The notes below the pieces were generated by a model. It did no database searches. It was given only the letters and a program-made list of their open reading frames with translations, and had not been told where the DNA came from. DNA of 45,066 nucleotides from Acidobacteriota bacterium (GTDB lineage Bacteria > Acidobacteriota > CAIWXX01). The stretch is from assembly GCA_016191015.1 (NCBI GenBank), contig JACPPM010000330.1, positions 1-45,066 on the forward strand, in the 5' to 3' direction. Positions 1 through 7,564 of this stretch are shown piece after piece; position 1 is the stretch's first letter, and each line of letters starts with the position of its first letter. Position numbers and translations under genes: made by a program.

Positions 1-103
1 AGGAATGCAGGAACGGAGCAGTCATCTCCGGAGCTCAGGGTGGCATCGAACAGACCCCTTCCTGCCTTCCTAACTTCCTGCTTTCCTGAGAGGAGTTCGG
101 AAG
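1..103. repeat. Dispersed repeat, left copy
   Basis: Bases 1-103 match the reverse complement of 44902-45004 at about 99 of 103 positions by eye (differences near 39, 82, 94 and 96). The repeat is rich in TTCCTGC/GCAGGAA blocks. The bases just after it (GATCT, then TTGCCATTT further on) also occur in direct orientation at the right end of the window, so the family probably extends past the 103 bases. No open reading frame in it looks like a protein. It is most likely a dispersed palindromic element, and its position at base 1 suggests that the assembly broke inside it. Confidence 0.8.
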
Positions 104-155
104 ATCTAGCAGCCTCAAATTTCTTGCCATTTTGCGTCAACACTCAACTTCCTAG

Positions 156-332
156 ACACTATGCTCATTCGACGGCTGCGCCTCGAATGAGAGGCTCGCT
201 TCGCTCGCAGCCGAAATCCGCAAGCTCGCGGTCGACGCATGCCTCCGAGCCCTCCGCTACCGCGGCCTCCAGTTCGTCGCCGCTGGGATCACGTCATTGG
301 AAGAGGTCCACAGGCACACGATCGAGCGGTAG
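156..332 (+). pseudogene. Remnant of GspE/PilB-type secretion ATPase, C-terminus only
   Basis: In one plus-strand frame, ending at TAG 330-332, the last 40 or so codons read like the C-terminus of type II secretion/type IV pilus assembly ATPases: AAEIRKLAVDACLRALR, then FVAAGITSLEEVHRHT. Family members typically have AAEIRRLA...GMRTLREDGLRKV.AG.TTLEEVLRVT. A stop at 153-155 closes the frame upstream, and neither the Walker motifs nor the tetracysteine region is present. The fragment sits next to the repeat at the left edge, so rearrangement at the repeat may have removed the rest. It is convergent with the ATPase gene at 350. Recognition rests on about 40 residues. Confidence 0.5.
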
Positions 333-349
333 TGACGGGATTCCGGCTC

Positions 350-1747
350 TCAGCGTTCGGCCAACGACGGATCGTAGAGATCGTCAAGGCAGTGGCATCG
401 GGCCTTGCCGGCGATCTTTCCCGATGTGAGACGCTGGCGCGTGAAGATCCGCCGGCCGATCGTGGCGTTGCGGGGGTTCGGATAACAGGCGACCTTCTCC
501 TCTAACTCAGCCATGATGGCCGGTGCCCCGCGAACCTGGCCCCATTTGCATTCTCCGAGGTCCGTCCAGCCATCGTCGCGGTATCCGACGACGTCGATCT
601 GGGTTTTCTTGTCCCAGTATTCTCCAACCTGAGAGGCCACGGCGCTCCCTTCCTTCCGATAGAGGGACGGGAGAGCTTCGCGGCAGAGCTGCTCGAAGCA
701 ACTCCCGAAATACGATGGCAGATCCGGACGGATTCTGTCGGCCATGGCGCGCGAGGGACCCATCTGTCTCAGGTAGCTGGTGTTTGGATATACGAAGCGG
801 AACCAGAAGCGAAGCAGCGGATCGTCGAGGACGTACCGGACGTGCCTGGCAGTGGGAGCGGCGCCTGTCAGCGGGTAGCGCTGGGCCAAGTATCCGAGGT
901 CGCAGAGTTGCTTGAGGTAGTAGTGGAGGCTCCGCTCGCCCACACCCGTTTGCTCGGATATCTCGCGGTTGGTGAGGTGCCGGTGGGCGACGGCCAGGAG
1001 GACTCCGTAGTAGTTGTGGACATCGCGGAGCTCTTCGCGAAGGAGGAAGTCCGGTTCGCGATGGAGGGGTCCGTACTCGTCGAGGAGCGTCTCCGCGATG
1101 TTCGCCTCCACCGACCTCTTTTCGGAAAAATTCCGCAGGTAGAGCGGAATGCCTCCGCAGATGAAGTAGGCCCGCGCGCGATCGACCAGCGAGTATTGCG
1201 GATGAAAGGCTCCGGCCTCGAGATATCCGAACGGTTTCAGGAGAATCTGGCCTGTCCGTCGGCCGAACAGCGGGCTCCGTGCTCCAAGTACCTCTCGCTC
1301 CATGAAGCCGACGTACGAACCGCAGAGAATCAGAACAACCCGGCCCGATGCTTTCCATTCGCGGTCCCAGCGCTCCTGGAGAACGGAGGGCAGATCTGGA
1401 GAGGCTTCGGCCATCCATTGGAACTCGTCGAAGGCGAGGATGAGCTTCTCCGATCCGCGCCACCTGCCGGTAACCGCCAGGAGCGCAGATTTCCACCCGT
1501 CTGCCGGAAAGGTCGCCAGAAGTGGCTCGGCGAGGAGCCCGGCTGCCTCCTGCAGGAACTCGCGGATCTGTAGATGAGCCGCCGATTGCTTCCCCAGGAA
1601 ATAGACACCGGGCTTGCCCCTCATGAACCGGAGAATCAGCTCGCTCTTGCCGACGCGCCGCCGCCCGTAGATGGGCAGGAATGCACTCGCGCCCGATGAG
1701 AATGCCGTCTCCAGCACCGCAAGTTCCCGCTCCCGCCCGATGAACAT
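350..1747 (-). CDS. AAA family ATPase with C-terminal DUF234 (PD-(D/E)XK-like) domain
   Basis: This 465-residue protein opens with MFIGRERELAVLE, typical of the archaeal-type ATPase family. It has a Walker A GRRRVGKS (about residues 28-35) and a Walker B-like LILAFDEFQW. The C-terminus carries the DUF234 signature, including a QIDVVGY...GECKW segment that resembles the PD-(D/E)XK nuclease core. An upstream in-frame ATG exists at 1813, but the ATG at 1747 is preceded by GGAGGAGGGA at good spacing, so I chose it. These ATPases are widespread and often in mobile or defence contexts; their substrate is unknown. The gene lies downstream of a HAD phosphatase, with a 56-bp palindrome between them that holds two promoter-like sequences. 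It is convergent with the GspE remnant. Confidence 0.85.
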   Translation of the reverse strand: MFIGRERELAVLETAFSSGASAFLPIYGRRRVGKSELILRFMRGKPGVYFLGKQSAAHLQIREFLQEAAGLLAEPLLATFPADGWKSALLAVTGRWRGSEKLILAFDEFQWMAEASPDLPSVLQERWDREWKASGRVVLILCGSYVGFMEREVLGARSPLFGRRTGQILLKPFGYLEAGAFHPQYSLVDRARAYFICGGIPLYLRNFSEKRSVEANIAETLLDEYGPLHREPDFLLREELRDVHNYYGVLLAVAHRHLTNREISEQTGVGERSLHYYLKQLCDLGYLAQRYPLTGAAPTARHVRYVLDDPLLRFWFRFVYPNTSYLRQMGPSRAMADRIRPDLPSYFGSCFEQLCREALPSLYRKEGSAVASQVGEYWDKKTQIDVVGYRDDGWTDLGECKWGQVRGAPAIMAELEEKVACYPNPRNATIGRRIFTRQRLTSGKIAGKARCHCLDDLYDPSLAER

Positions 1748-1797
1748 TCCCTCCTCCTCGCCAGTCATCGCTCGATCAGAGTACGGGATGCGATGAT

Positions 1798-1853
1798 AAT
1801 TGTCAAGTCGCATTATGACGAGTCTAAACTCGTCGTAACGTGACTTGTCAATT
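1798..1853. promoter_or_regulatory. Long imperfect palindrome with promoter elements before the ATPase gene
   Basis: Two 26-base arms (1798-1823 and 1828-1853) flank a 4-base centre; 22 of 26 positions are complementary and the innermost 7 pairs (GACGAGT/ACTCGTC) are perfect. On the minus strand TTGACA (1851-1846) lies 17 bases from TTTAGA (1828-1823). The mirrored arm gives a second TTGACA (1806-1801), 17 bases from TACTCT (1783-1778). Both would drive the ATPase gene. No T-run follows, so a terminator is less likely than an operator-promoter or a mobile palindromic repeat. The right arm reaches the HAD stop codon. Confidence 0.6.
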
Positions 1854-2518
1854 CACTCTCCGCACGCAGCCTCGATCTGCTCGATGAGCGCCGGAATCTC
1901 GCTCACGCCTTCGATCGTGTAGTCGGCGTAGGCGGCGGCATCGGTCGAGTGATCGTTGCGGACCCAGACCGCGGCGGTCCCGGCGGCCCTGGCCGCCATG
2001 AGCCCCACCCGCGAGTCTTCGACGACCAGGGTCGTGGGCGCGGGGAGCGAGAGGAGCTCCAGCGCCCGCAGGAAGATATCAGGTGCCGGTTTCCCGTTCG
2101 GAACCGACTCGGCGGAGACCACGTGGGAGAAGTACTGGAGAATGTCGTGCCGCTGCAGGGCGAGGGTGACGAGCCTGGCGGGAGTGCTCGACGCCACGGC
2201 CAGATCGTATCCGGCAGCCTGAAGCTGCTCCAGGACGCGGGACGCTCCCGGAAAAAGGGGGATCTTCTCGCGGTAATACGCCTCCATCATATTCGCGCGC
2301 TGAGCCTCGGAGGCCGCCGGATCGCCCTCGACTCCGTGGAGCGACAGGAGCATCCGTACGGCATCATCCGGACGGACCCCGATGACCGCTTTCTTCGTAT
2401 CGTCATTCAGTGTCACTCCGTACGATTCCAGAATCCGTCGATCAGCTTCACGCCAAAACGGCTCGCTGTCGACGAGAACCCCGTCGAAGTCGAATATCAG
2501 CCCTTTGATGCGCCCCAT
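1853..2518 (-). CDS. HAD superfamily hydrolase, beta-phosphoglucomutase-like subfamily
   Basis: This 221-residue cytosolic phosphatase/phosphomutase-type enzyme belongs to HAD subfamily IA. Motif I is DFDGVLVDSE with nucleophile Asp10 and acid/base Asp12. Motif II is the Ser/Thr in VASSTPARL. Motif III is the Lys of NGKPAPDIF, and motif IV the acidic pair in VVEDSRVGL. The helical cap follows motif I, as in beta-phosphoglucomutases and small sugar-phosphate phosphatases. The exact substrate cannot be read from the sequence. Length and all four motifs are complete. It is followed on the same strand by the ATPase gene, but the palindrome between them suggests separate control. Confidence 0.9.
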   Translation of the reverse strand: MGRIKGLIFDFDGVLVDSEPFWREADRRILESYGVTLNDDTKKAVIGVRPDDAVRMLLSLHGVEGDPAASEAQRANMMEAYYREKIPLFPGASRVLEQLQAAGYDLAVASSTPARLVTLALQRHDILQYFSHVVSAESVPNGKPAPDIFLRALELLSLPAPTTLVVEDSRVGLMAARAAGTAAVWVRNDHSTDAAAYADYTIEGVSEIPALIEQIEAACGE

Positions 2519-2577
2519 CCGATCGGAAATATAACCGATCGACTCGGCGATGGCGAGGTCCCTCCTGAACCGGTGGG

Positions 2578-3144
2578 CTAACCCCGGTGAAAGACGTGGA
2601 CCGGGATTCTCCCGGTGACGCTCACCGACGTGCCCGACAGGTCCCGTCCGAAGAGAGTCACGACGAGGGTCCCGCGCAGGTCGACCGTTTCATTGCCTTG
2701 AGCGAGTTGGACAAGCGGCGGCTCGGTGAAGGCGATCGCCCGCACGAGTCTCATCCTGATAGGAACGACCGCGGAAGGGCCCACGACAGCATCGAGCGTG
2801 GCGTCGAATGGGTAGGGGACATCCAGGCCCACTCGCGCTTTGCCATCGTCGCGAATCCAGGTTACGCGATACCGACTCAGAATCACGACATGGTCCGCCG
2901 TTTCCTCGCCAGCAGGATTCACAACCGTCGCCACTCCTGCTGCATCTGGCGGGATGGAGCTGCCTACCTCGATCTCCAACACGTCACTCTCTACCCCTGC
3001 GGCATTCAGTCCGACCAGGCGTTGGATGAGCAGGGTGGCACCGGGTGTGGAGATTTGAGGTGCGGTGTTGCAACTGAGCGCCGTGAAGGCCAGCAGCAGA
3101 CTCGCCGCCACGGCGATCCGTGCTGAGCTCACAATGTGTCTCAT
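2578..3144 (-). CDS. Probable lipoprotein of unknown function
   Basis: The protein has 188 residues. A charged start (MRHIVSSAR), a hydrophobic stretch (AVAASLLLAFTA) and a cysteine at position 25 (TALSC) form a signal peptide with a lipobox-like end, although Ala rather than Leu at -3 makes it imperfect. The mature part is beta-rich, with alternating hydrophobic residues and phrases such as VVLSRYRVTWIRDDG and LRGTLVVTLFGRDLSG, resembling a small immunoglobulin-like or lipid-binding-like fold. I do not recognise a family. It lies 60 bp upstream of the HAD gene on the same strand and 27 bp downstream of the MshEN gene, so the three may be one transcript. Confidence 0.65.
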   Translation of the reverse strand: MRHIVSSARIAVAASLLLAFTALSCNTAPQISTPGATLLIQRLVGLNAAGVESDVLEIEVGSSIPPDAAGVATVVNPAGEETADHVVILSRYRVTWIRDDGKARVGLDVPYPFDATLDAVVGPSAVVPIRMRLVRAIAFTEPPLVQLAQGNETVDLRGTLVVTLFGRDLSGTSVSVTGRIPVHVFHRG

Positions 3145-3171
3145 CAGCTCACCTCCCGGATGACATCCGAA

Positions 3172-3735
3172 TTAGCTCGCGGACAACTCTCGTTCGATCT
3201 CGTCGAGGATTCGTCTCGCCTGTGTGATCTGGTCGAGCAAACGTCGGCGCGTTGCGGCGTCGGCGAACGCGCCGGAGGCAGATCCATTGCCCGTCGGATA
3301 GAGTCGTTTGAGCGCCGTGTAGATCGATGTTTGCGGTGCGATGAGCGCCCGCACTTTCAGGCCGGCCTCTCTCTCGAGAGTAGCAAGCGCTTCCCTGTCC
3401 TCTGGATCGACGAGGACAACCGTCAGCACCTCGCCCGCGCGCGAGACCGGGATCGCTCCGAACCGGTAGGCGTTGGCGGTAGAGACGAGCCCGAGGACCT
3501 GGGTCGGGATGTCATGTTGAGAAAGGTCGATGGCATCGGTGCCTCTCTGCATCGCGAGAAAAGCGCCCAAGACGTTCTCGTCGATCGCACCGGTTTTCAG
3601 CAGGGCTGTACCCAGCTTGCCGCCGTCTCTGCCCTGCAAGTCGAGCGCCTCTTTGAGCTGCGGCTCGGAGATGATGCCGGCTGACATCAAAATCTCGCCG
3701 ATCTTGCCCGGTTCGATGTCTCGTTTTTGATTCAT
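3172..3735 (-). CDS. Standalone MshEN/GspE N-terminal domain protein, probable c-di-GMP receptor
   Basis: This 187-residue protein resembles the N-terminal domain of type II secretion/type IV pilus ATPases without the ATPase. Two copies of the MshEN c-di-GMP-binding motif are visible: K11-Q34 (KIGEILMSAGIISEPQLK, continuing to Q34) and K40-Q63 (KLGTALLKTGAIDENVL, continuing to Q63), separated by exactly five residues. This is the arrangement known for MshE. A GspE_N-like alpha/beta domain follows (about 75-145), then a helical tail. It has no signal peptide, so it is cytoplasmic. It may act as a separate second-messenger sensor. The GspE/PilB C-terminal remnant lies about 3 kb away. Confidence 0.85.
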   Translation of the reverse strand: MNQKRDIEPGKIGEILMSAGIISEPQLKEALDLQGRDGGKLGTALLKTGAIDENVLGAFLAMQRGTDAIDLSQHDIPTQVLGLVSTANAYRFGAIPVSRAGEVLTVVLVDPEDREALATLEREAGLKVRALIAPQTSIYTALKRLYPTGNGSASGAFADAATRRRLLDQITQARRILDEIERELSAS

Positions 3736-4011
3736 CCTGATCTGGTACTCCCCGTTTGTGTACGCTCAATCTAGCGGGGACCGATCGAAACGTCAACTCG
3801 TACTGGGCGCGGAGCATCCGATGAGCCAGGCCACGGAACGCTCTCGACAGAGCTGATGGCCGTGGTACGATACAAGTGGCCGCTGGTGATGTCAGAACTG
3901 ATGGGAGAGGTGCCCGAGACTGGACGGGGCGCCGGACTGGTCTTTGATCGATCGCACTCGCCCGTGCACTGCAGGCGGACAGTCAATCAGAGCCGGCAGC
4001 TCGAAGCTCCG

Positions 4012-5058
4012 ATGATCACGTGCGACCGAAAAGAGACGCCCGTGGTCTCGGATCCGTCGGTTTCGGTGGTGATGCCTGTCTGGAACGGCGCCCGGTACCT
4101 CGACGTGAGCATCCGCAGCATTCTGCAGCAAACGTTCCGTCGTTTTGAGCTCGTGATCGCGGACGACGGGTCGACGGACGGGACATGGGAGATTCTGAGT
4201 CGATGGGCAGCGCGGGACGCGCGTATCCGGCTGTTGCGTTCGCCACAACGCCTCGGCCCCGTGGGTTCCTCCAACCTCGTCGCGCGCGCGGCCCGGGCGC
4301 CGCTGGTTGCGCGAATGGACGCCGACGACTGGTCGCATCCCGACCGGTTGGCTCGGCAAATCGACGTCCTCCGACGCTACCCCGACGCAGTCCTCGTCGG
4401 CACGCTTTTCCACGGCATGGACTCACGCGGCACGATCACCCGACCTCTCGATCGCTGGCGCTTGAAACGGCCCGGCGCTTCGCCGCCGTTTGCGCACGGG
4501 TCGACGATGTACCGGCGCAAGGCGTTCGAGATCGTCGGGGGTTATCGCGAGGCATGCGTCTACTGGGAGGATCTCGATCTCTACAGAAGGCTCCGTCCAC
4601 TCGGACGGCTGCTGGTAATCCCCGAGGGGCTCTACGTGTTGCGTTATCATTCCGGCAGCGCAAGGGCTGTCGATCCGTCGGCGGATGTCATCCGAGCCCT
4701 ATCGCTGATGGCGAGATGCAGCGAGGCATACCGGGCCACAGGCGACTACGAAGCGCTCCTGAGCGCATCATCGACCCCTGACGCATCGCCCCATCTCCCA
4801 ACCGGCAAGTCCGCGCTGCCGTCACTGCTCTGGGGCGGACAGCCGCTGGATATGAGGCCCCGATCTGCTCTGTCTCAGATCGCACGATTCCCGGAGAGTG
4901 CGCTCATCATGGCCGTTGATCTTCTGGAGCGTGTACACGGGGGCACCGCGCCGTTTCTGGCGCGGTCGTTCGTCGCCACGCGGGACTGGCTGGCCGGCTG
5001 GTCGATCGACGGCTCGCCGGTCGAGTGGCAGACGACGGCACCCGCCTCAGGCCGCTGA
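4012..5058 (+). CDS. Family 2 glycosyltransferase (GT-A fold)
   Basis: The enzyme transfers a sugar from a nucleotide donor, most likely for a surface polysaccharide or glycolipid. The GT2 core begins at VSVVMPVWNGARYL. It continues with VIADDGSTDGTWEIL (donor-binding Asp pair) and ARMDADDWSHPDRL, which holds the DXD-type metal site, and later has YWEDLDLYRRL, the acidic acceptor-site region. The length is 348 residues. The frame is open upstream to 3856, but the GT2 fold normally starts within 15-20 residues of the N-terminus, so I chose the ATG at 4012; its ribosome site is weak. The next gene starts 10 bp after the stop. There are no membrane segments. Confidence 0.85.
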   Translation: MITCDRKETPVVSDPSVSVVMPVWNGARYLDVSIRSILQQTFRRFELVIADDGSTDGTWEILSRWAARDARIRLLRSPQRLGPVGSSNLVARAARAPLVARMDADDWSHPDRLARQIDVLRRYPDAVLVGTLFHGMDSRGTITRPLDRWRLKRPGASPPFAHGSTMYRRKAFEIVGGYREACVYWEDLDLYRRLRPLGRLLVIPEGLYVLRYHSGSARAVDPSADVIRALSLMARCSEAYRATGDYEALLSASSTPDASPHLPTGKSALPSLLWGGQPLDMRPRSALSQIARFPESALIMAVDLLERVHGGTAPFLARSFVATRDWLAGWSIDGSPVEWQTTAPASGR

Positions 5059-5068
5059 CGGTCCTCCG

Positions 5069-6076
5069 ATGCGGCTCGCTGTTGTCGGACTCGGCCCGCG
5101 AGGGCGTGAGTGGATCGCGCTCGCACGCGCGCATGGGCACGACGTCGCGGCCGCGATCGATCCGAAGCGAGAAGCACGCGATGCGGCCTCCGGCATCGGC
5201 GTCGACCCCGCGATCGTCTTCGACACCCTCGCCGCCGCCCGGCGTGACAACAGCGTCGATGTCATCATCGTCGCCACTGCTCTCGACACCCACATCACTG
5301 TGGCGCGCGAGGCCCTTGCGTGGCGACGTCCGCTGCTCGTCGAAAAACCGCTCGCTCTCGACTTCGCATCCGCATCTGCCTTTGTCACGGAGGCCGATGC
5401 GGCGGGGGTTCCCGTCGTGGTCGTCCAGAATCACCGCTTCGTCCGGCACTGGCGATCCCTCCGCGCGGCACTCCGCACGCTGCCGCTCGGTATCGTCGAC
5501 GGCGTGACGATCCGCCGCTACCGTCCACTGCCCCCTCCTTCGCCGGCGCTCGAGGCACTCCGCGACGCCGTGCTCTGGGAAACGATCGTGCACGATGTGG
5601 ACGCGGTCCGTGCTGTGCTGGGGTCCGAGCTCACCTGGGTACAAGCTGAGGTCTCCGGCGTGGCCTGGCGACCGGCTCTCCCGGGTACCCGCGCCACGAT
5701 CTCTGCGGCGCTCGCAAACGGGCTGCGCATGACCTACGAGGTCGTGTGGGACACGCGCGGTCATGAGTTTTTCCGCGGGGGCGACGAGCTCTACGTCCGG
5801 GTGCACGCCGAGCGTGGAACTGTGCACATGTTGTATGGCTGGTTGATATACTGCGAGCGCGGTCGCTGGCCCCGCCCGCTCGCACGCGCACCGCGCGGTG
5901 AGTTGGGCGAGGTCACACTGCTGAGACAGTTGGGCGCGGACCAAACCGGGTCCACGCCCCTGCTTTGTTCGGCCCGCGACAACCTGCGTACGATCGCGGT
6001 GCTCGAGGCCTGCGCCCGCTCAGCGGCCGAGGGGCGCCGGGTGAATCTCGCCGACGTGTATCCCGATGTCTCGTGA
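5069..6076 (+). CDS. Gfo/Idh/MocA family NAD(P)-dependent oxidoreductase
   Basis: This 335-residue enzyme has an N-terminal Rossmann fold, MRLAVVGLGPRGREW (GXGXXG), a second strand ending in AAAIDPKREA, and the family's EKP motif in LLVEKPLAL, whose Lys usually contributes to catalysis. The C-terminal half is the alpha/beta substrate domain; HDVDAVRAVLG carries the expected His-Asp pair. Such enzymes oxidise or reduce sugars, inositols or nucleotide sugars, and next to a glycosyltransferase a sugar-modifying role is likely. An upstream extension overlapping the glycosyltransferase is possible, but ATG 5069 sits directly before the fold. The last 11 bases overlap the next gene, supporting an operon. 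Confidence 0.9.
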   Translation: MRLAVVGLGPRGREWIALARAHGHDVAAAIDPKREARDAASGIGVDPAIVFDTLAAARRDNSVDVIIVATALDTHITVAREALAWRRPLLVEKPLALDFASASAFVTEADAAGVPVVVVQNHRFVRHWRSLRAALRTLPLGIVDGVTIRRYRPLPPPSPALEALRDAVLWETIVHDVDAVRAVLGSELTWVQAEVSGVAWRPALPGTRATISAALANGLRMTYEVVWDTRGHEFFRGGDELYVRVHAERGTVHMLYGWLIYCERGRWPRPLARAPRGELGEVTLLRQLGADQTGSTPLLCSARDNLRTIAVLEACARSAAEGRRVNLADVYPDVS

Positions 6077-7538
6077 ACCGCGGGTGATCGCATTCGGGAT
6101 CGACGCGGGTGATCCGCTGGTCCTGCGATCACTTCTCGCGAGCGGCGATCTGCCGACGCTCGGACGGTTGGGGGCGGCCGGGGTGACCGGCCGTGTCGAG
6201 GCCGGGGCGTGGATTGGCAGCGGCGCCGTCTGGCCGACGTTCTTCATGGCGAGGCGTCCGGAGTGTCACGGGTTTTACAGCGCGTGGCCATGGAACCCGC
6301 AAGCGATGGACCTGGCCCGCGCAGACTGCGGCGTGCTCGAACCTTGGTGGCGCGTGAATCCGCGCGCGGGCTGGCATGCGGCAATCATCGACGTCCCATT
6401 CGCGCCGGTTGTGGGCCTGACACACCTCGACGAGATCGCCAATTGGGGAACCCACGATTGGCTCGGGCCGGCACCACTCGTCTCGCCGCCGTCGCTCGCC
6501 TCTCTGTGGAACCGAAACACCGGCGTGCCGCGAGAGCATCCTTTGCGGAGGGCGGCGGCGGAGATGCCCGACGAGAAGGTGTCGGCCAGTGAGGTTGGGC
6601 GCCTGATCGACGCATGTGTCGAGGGGGTCTCTGCCAAGGGCGCGCTTGTCGGTCGCCTGGCCCAGTCGCGGCCCGCGGATCTGGTTCTGGCTGTATTCGG
6701 TGAGGCGCATCGGGCGTGTCACTATCTCATGGGGAGTGGCCCGGATCTCATCACCTCCGGCATCCGGGACGTGTTGCGCGCCATCGATCGCGCGATCGGC
6801 GAGGTGATTGCCATCGTCCATCCCCAGCACATCCTGGTCTTTTCACTCCACGGGATGCGTCCTACGCGGGGCACAGTCGACGTGCTCGACGATTTGCTGG
6901 GGAGCTGGGGCGAGTACGCGCGTGGCATGAAGCCGAATGCGTCACTCGGTCGCTCACTGCGAGCCGCGTTAACAGCCGCCAAGTCCCACGCGCCGGCGTG
7001 GTTGAAAAGCCGGTATCATCGGTCGGTCCCGCTTTCCGTCCGCGTCCGGGTCGGCGCTGCCACGAGCAGATTTCCCGGCGTCGACTGGTCGCGCACCCGC
7101 GCTTTCGCGATCCCGACGGATCAGCATGGCTGGATACGTCTCAACCTCCGCGGCCGCGAAGCGGCCGGGATCGTTGATCCCGTCGACTATGCCCGATTGT
7201 GCGCATCATTGCGCGACCGCCTCATGATGTTGAGGACGACCACGGGGATCAGGCTCGTCGACGACGTCGTGCTCCTTGCGGAGCATCGCGACGGAGAGCC
7301 GCCCGCGACCCAGCCCGACCTGGTCGTCCACTGGTCACCGGAGGTGTGTGAAGGTCCGCACCAAATCGTCGCCCCGCGCATCCCACTTCGGCGGATTGCC
7401 CCGCAAGTGCGCGGCCAGCATGCGGCCGAGGGGTTCTACATCTGGGCCGCGATGTCCGCCGGTTGTCCGCTCCCCTCGCTGCCGGGGACGGTCGGAGCTG
7501 CCGAGCTCGGTGAGATCATACGCGACACCTCGATCTGA
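6066..7538 (+). CDS. Alkaline phosphatase superfamily (type I phosphodiesterase-like) protein with altered metal site
   Basis: The 490 residues follow the layout of type I phosphodiesterase/nucleotide pyrophosphatases: VIAFGIDAGDPLVL near the N-terminus (first metal Asp), VWPTFFMARRPECHGFY (nucleophile Thr and HG), VFGEAHRACHYLMG (middle metal site), FSLHGM (normally SDHG) and GQHAAEGFYIW (final His). The middle site has Glu for the usual Asp, and SDHG has become SLHG, which removes one metal ligand. It may therefore bind fewer metals or be inactive. It overlaps the oxidoreductase gene by 11 bases and forms an operon with the glycosyltransferase. The protein appears cytoplasmic. Its substrate is unknown. 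Confidence 0.7.
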   Translation: MSREPRVIAFGIDAGDPLVLRSLLASGDLPTLGRLGAAGVTGRVEAGAWIGSGAVWPTFFMARRPECHGFYSAWPWNPQAMDLARADCGVLEPWWRVNPRAGWHAAIIDVPFAPVVGLTHLDEIANWGTHDWLGPAPLVSPPSLASLWNRNTGVPREHPLRRAAAEMPDEKVSASEVGRLIDACVEGVSAKGALVGRLAQSRPADLVLAVFGEAHRACHYLMGSGPDLITSGIRDVLRAIDRAIGEVIAIVHPQHILVFSLHGMRPTRGTVDVLDDLLGSWGEYARGMKPNASLGRSLRAALTAAKSHAPAWLKSRYHRSVPLSVRVRVGAATSRFPGVDWSRTRAFAIPTDQHGWIRLNLRGREAAGIVDPVDYARLCASLRDRLMMLRTTTGIRLVDDVVLLAEHRDGEPPATQPDLVVHWSPEVCEGPHQIVAPRIPLRRIAPQVRGQHAAEGFYIWAAMSAGCPLPSLPGTVGAAELGEIIRDTSI

Positions 7539-7564
7539 GCTGGTGACAGGACGGTGGTGCTCTC

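Noticed and set aside
40-155. Left-edge frame starting at GTG 40
   Set aside because: It lies within the dispersed repeat, and the same peptide appears in the inverted copy at the right edge, so it reflects the repeat rather than a gene.
1824-1853. Palindrome at 1798-1853 as a simple terminator for the HAD gene
   Set aside because: There is no T-run on either side, and the arms contain promoter boxes in the direction of the next gene.
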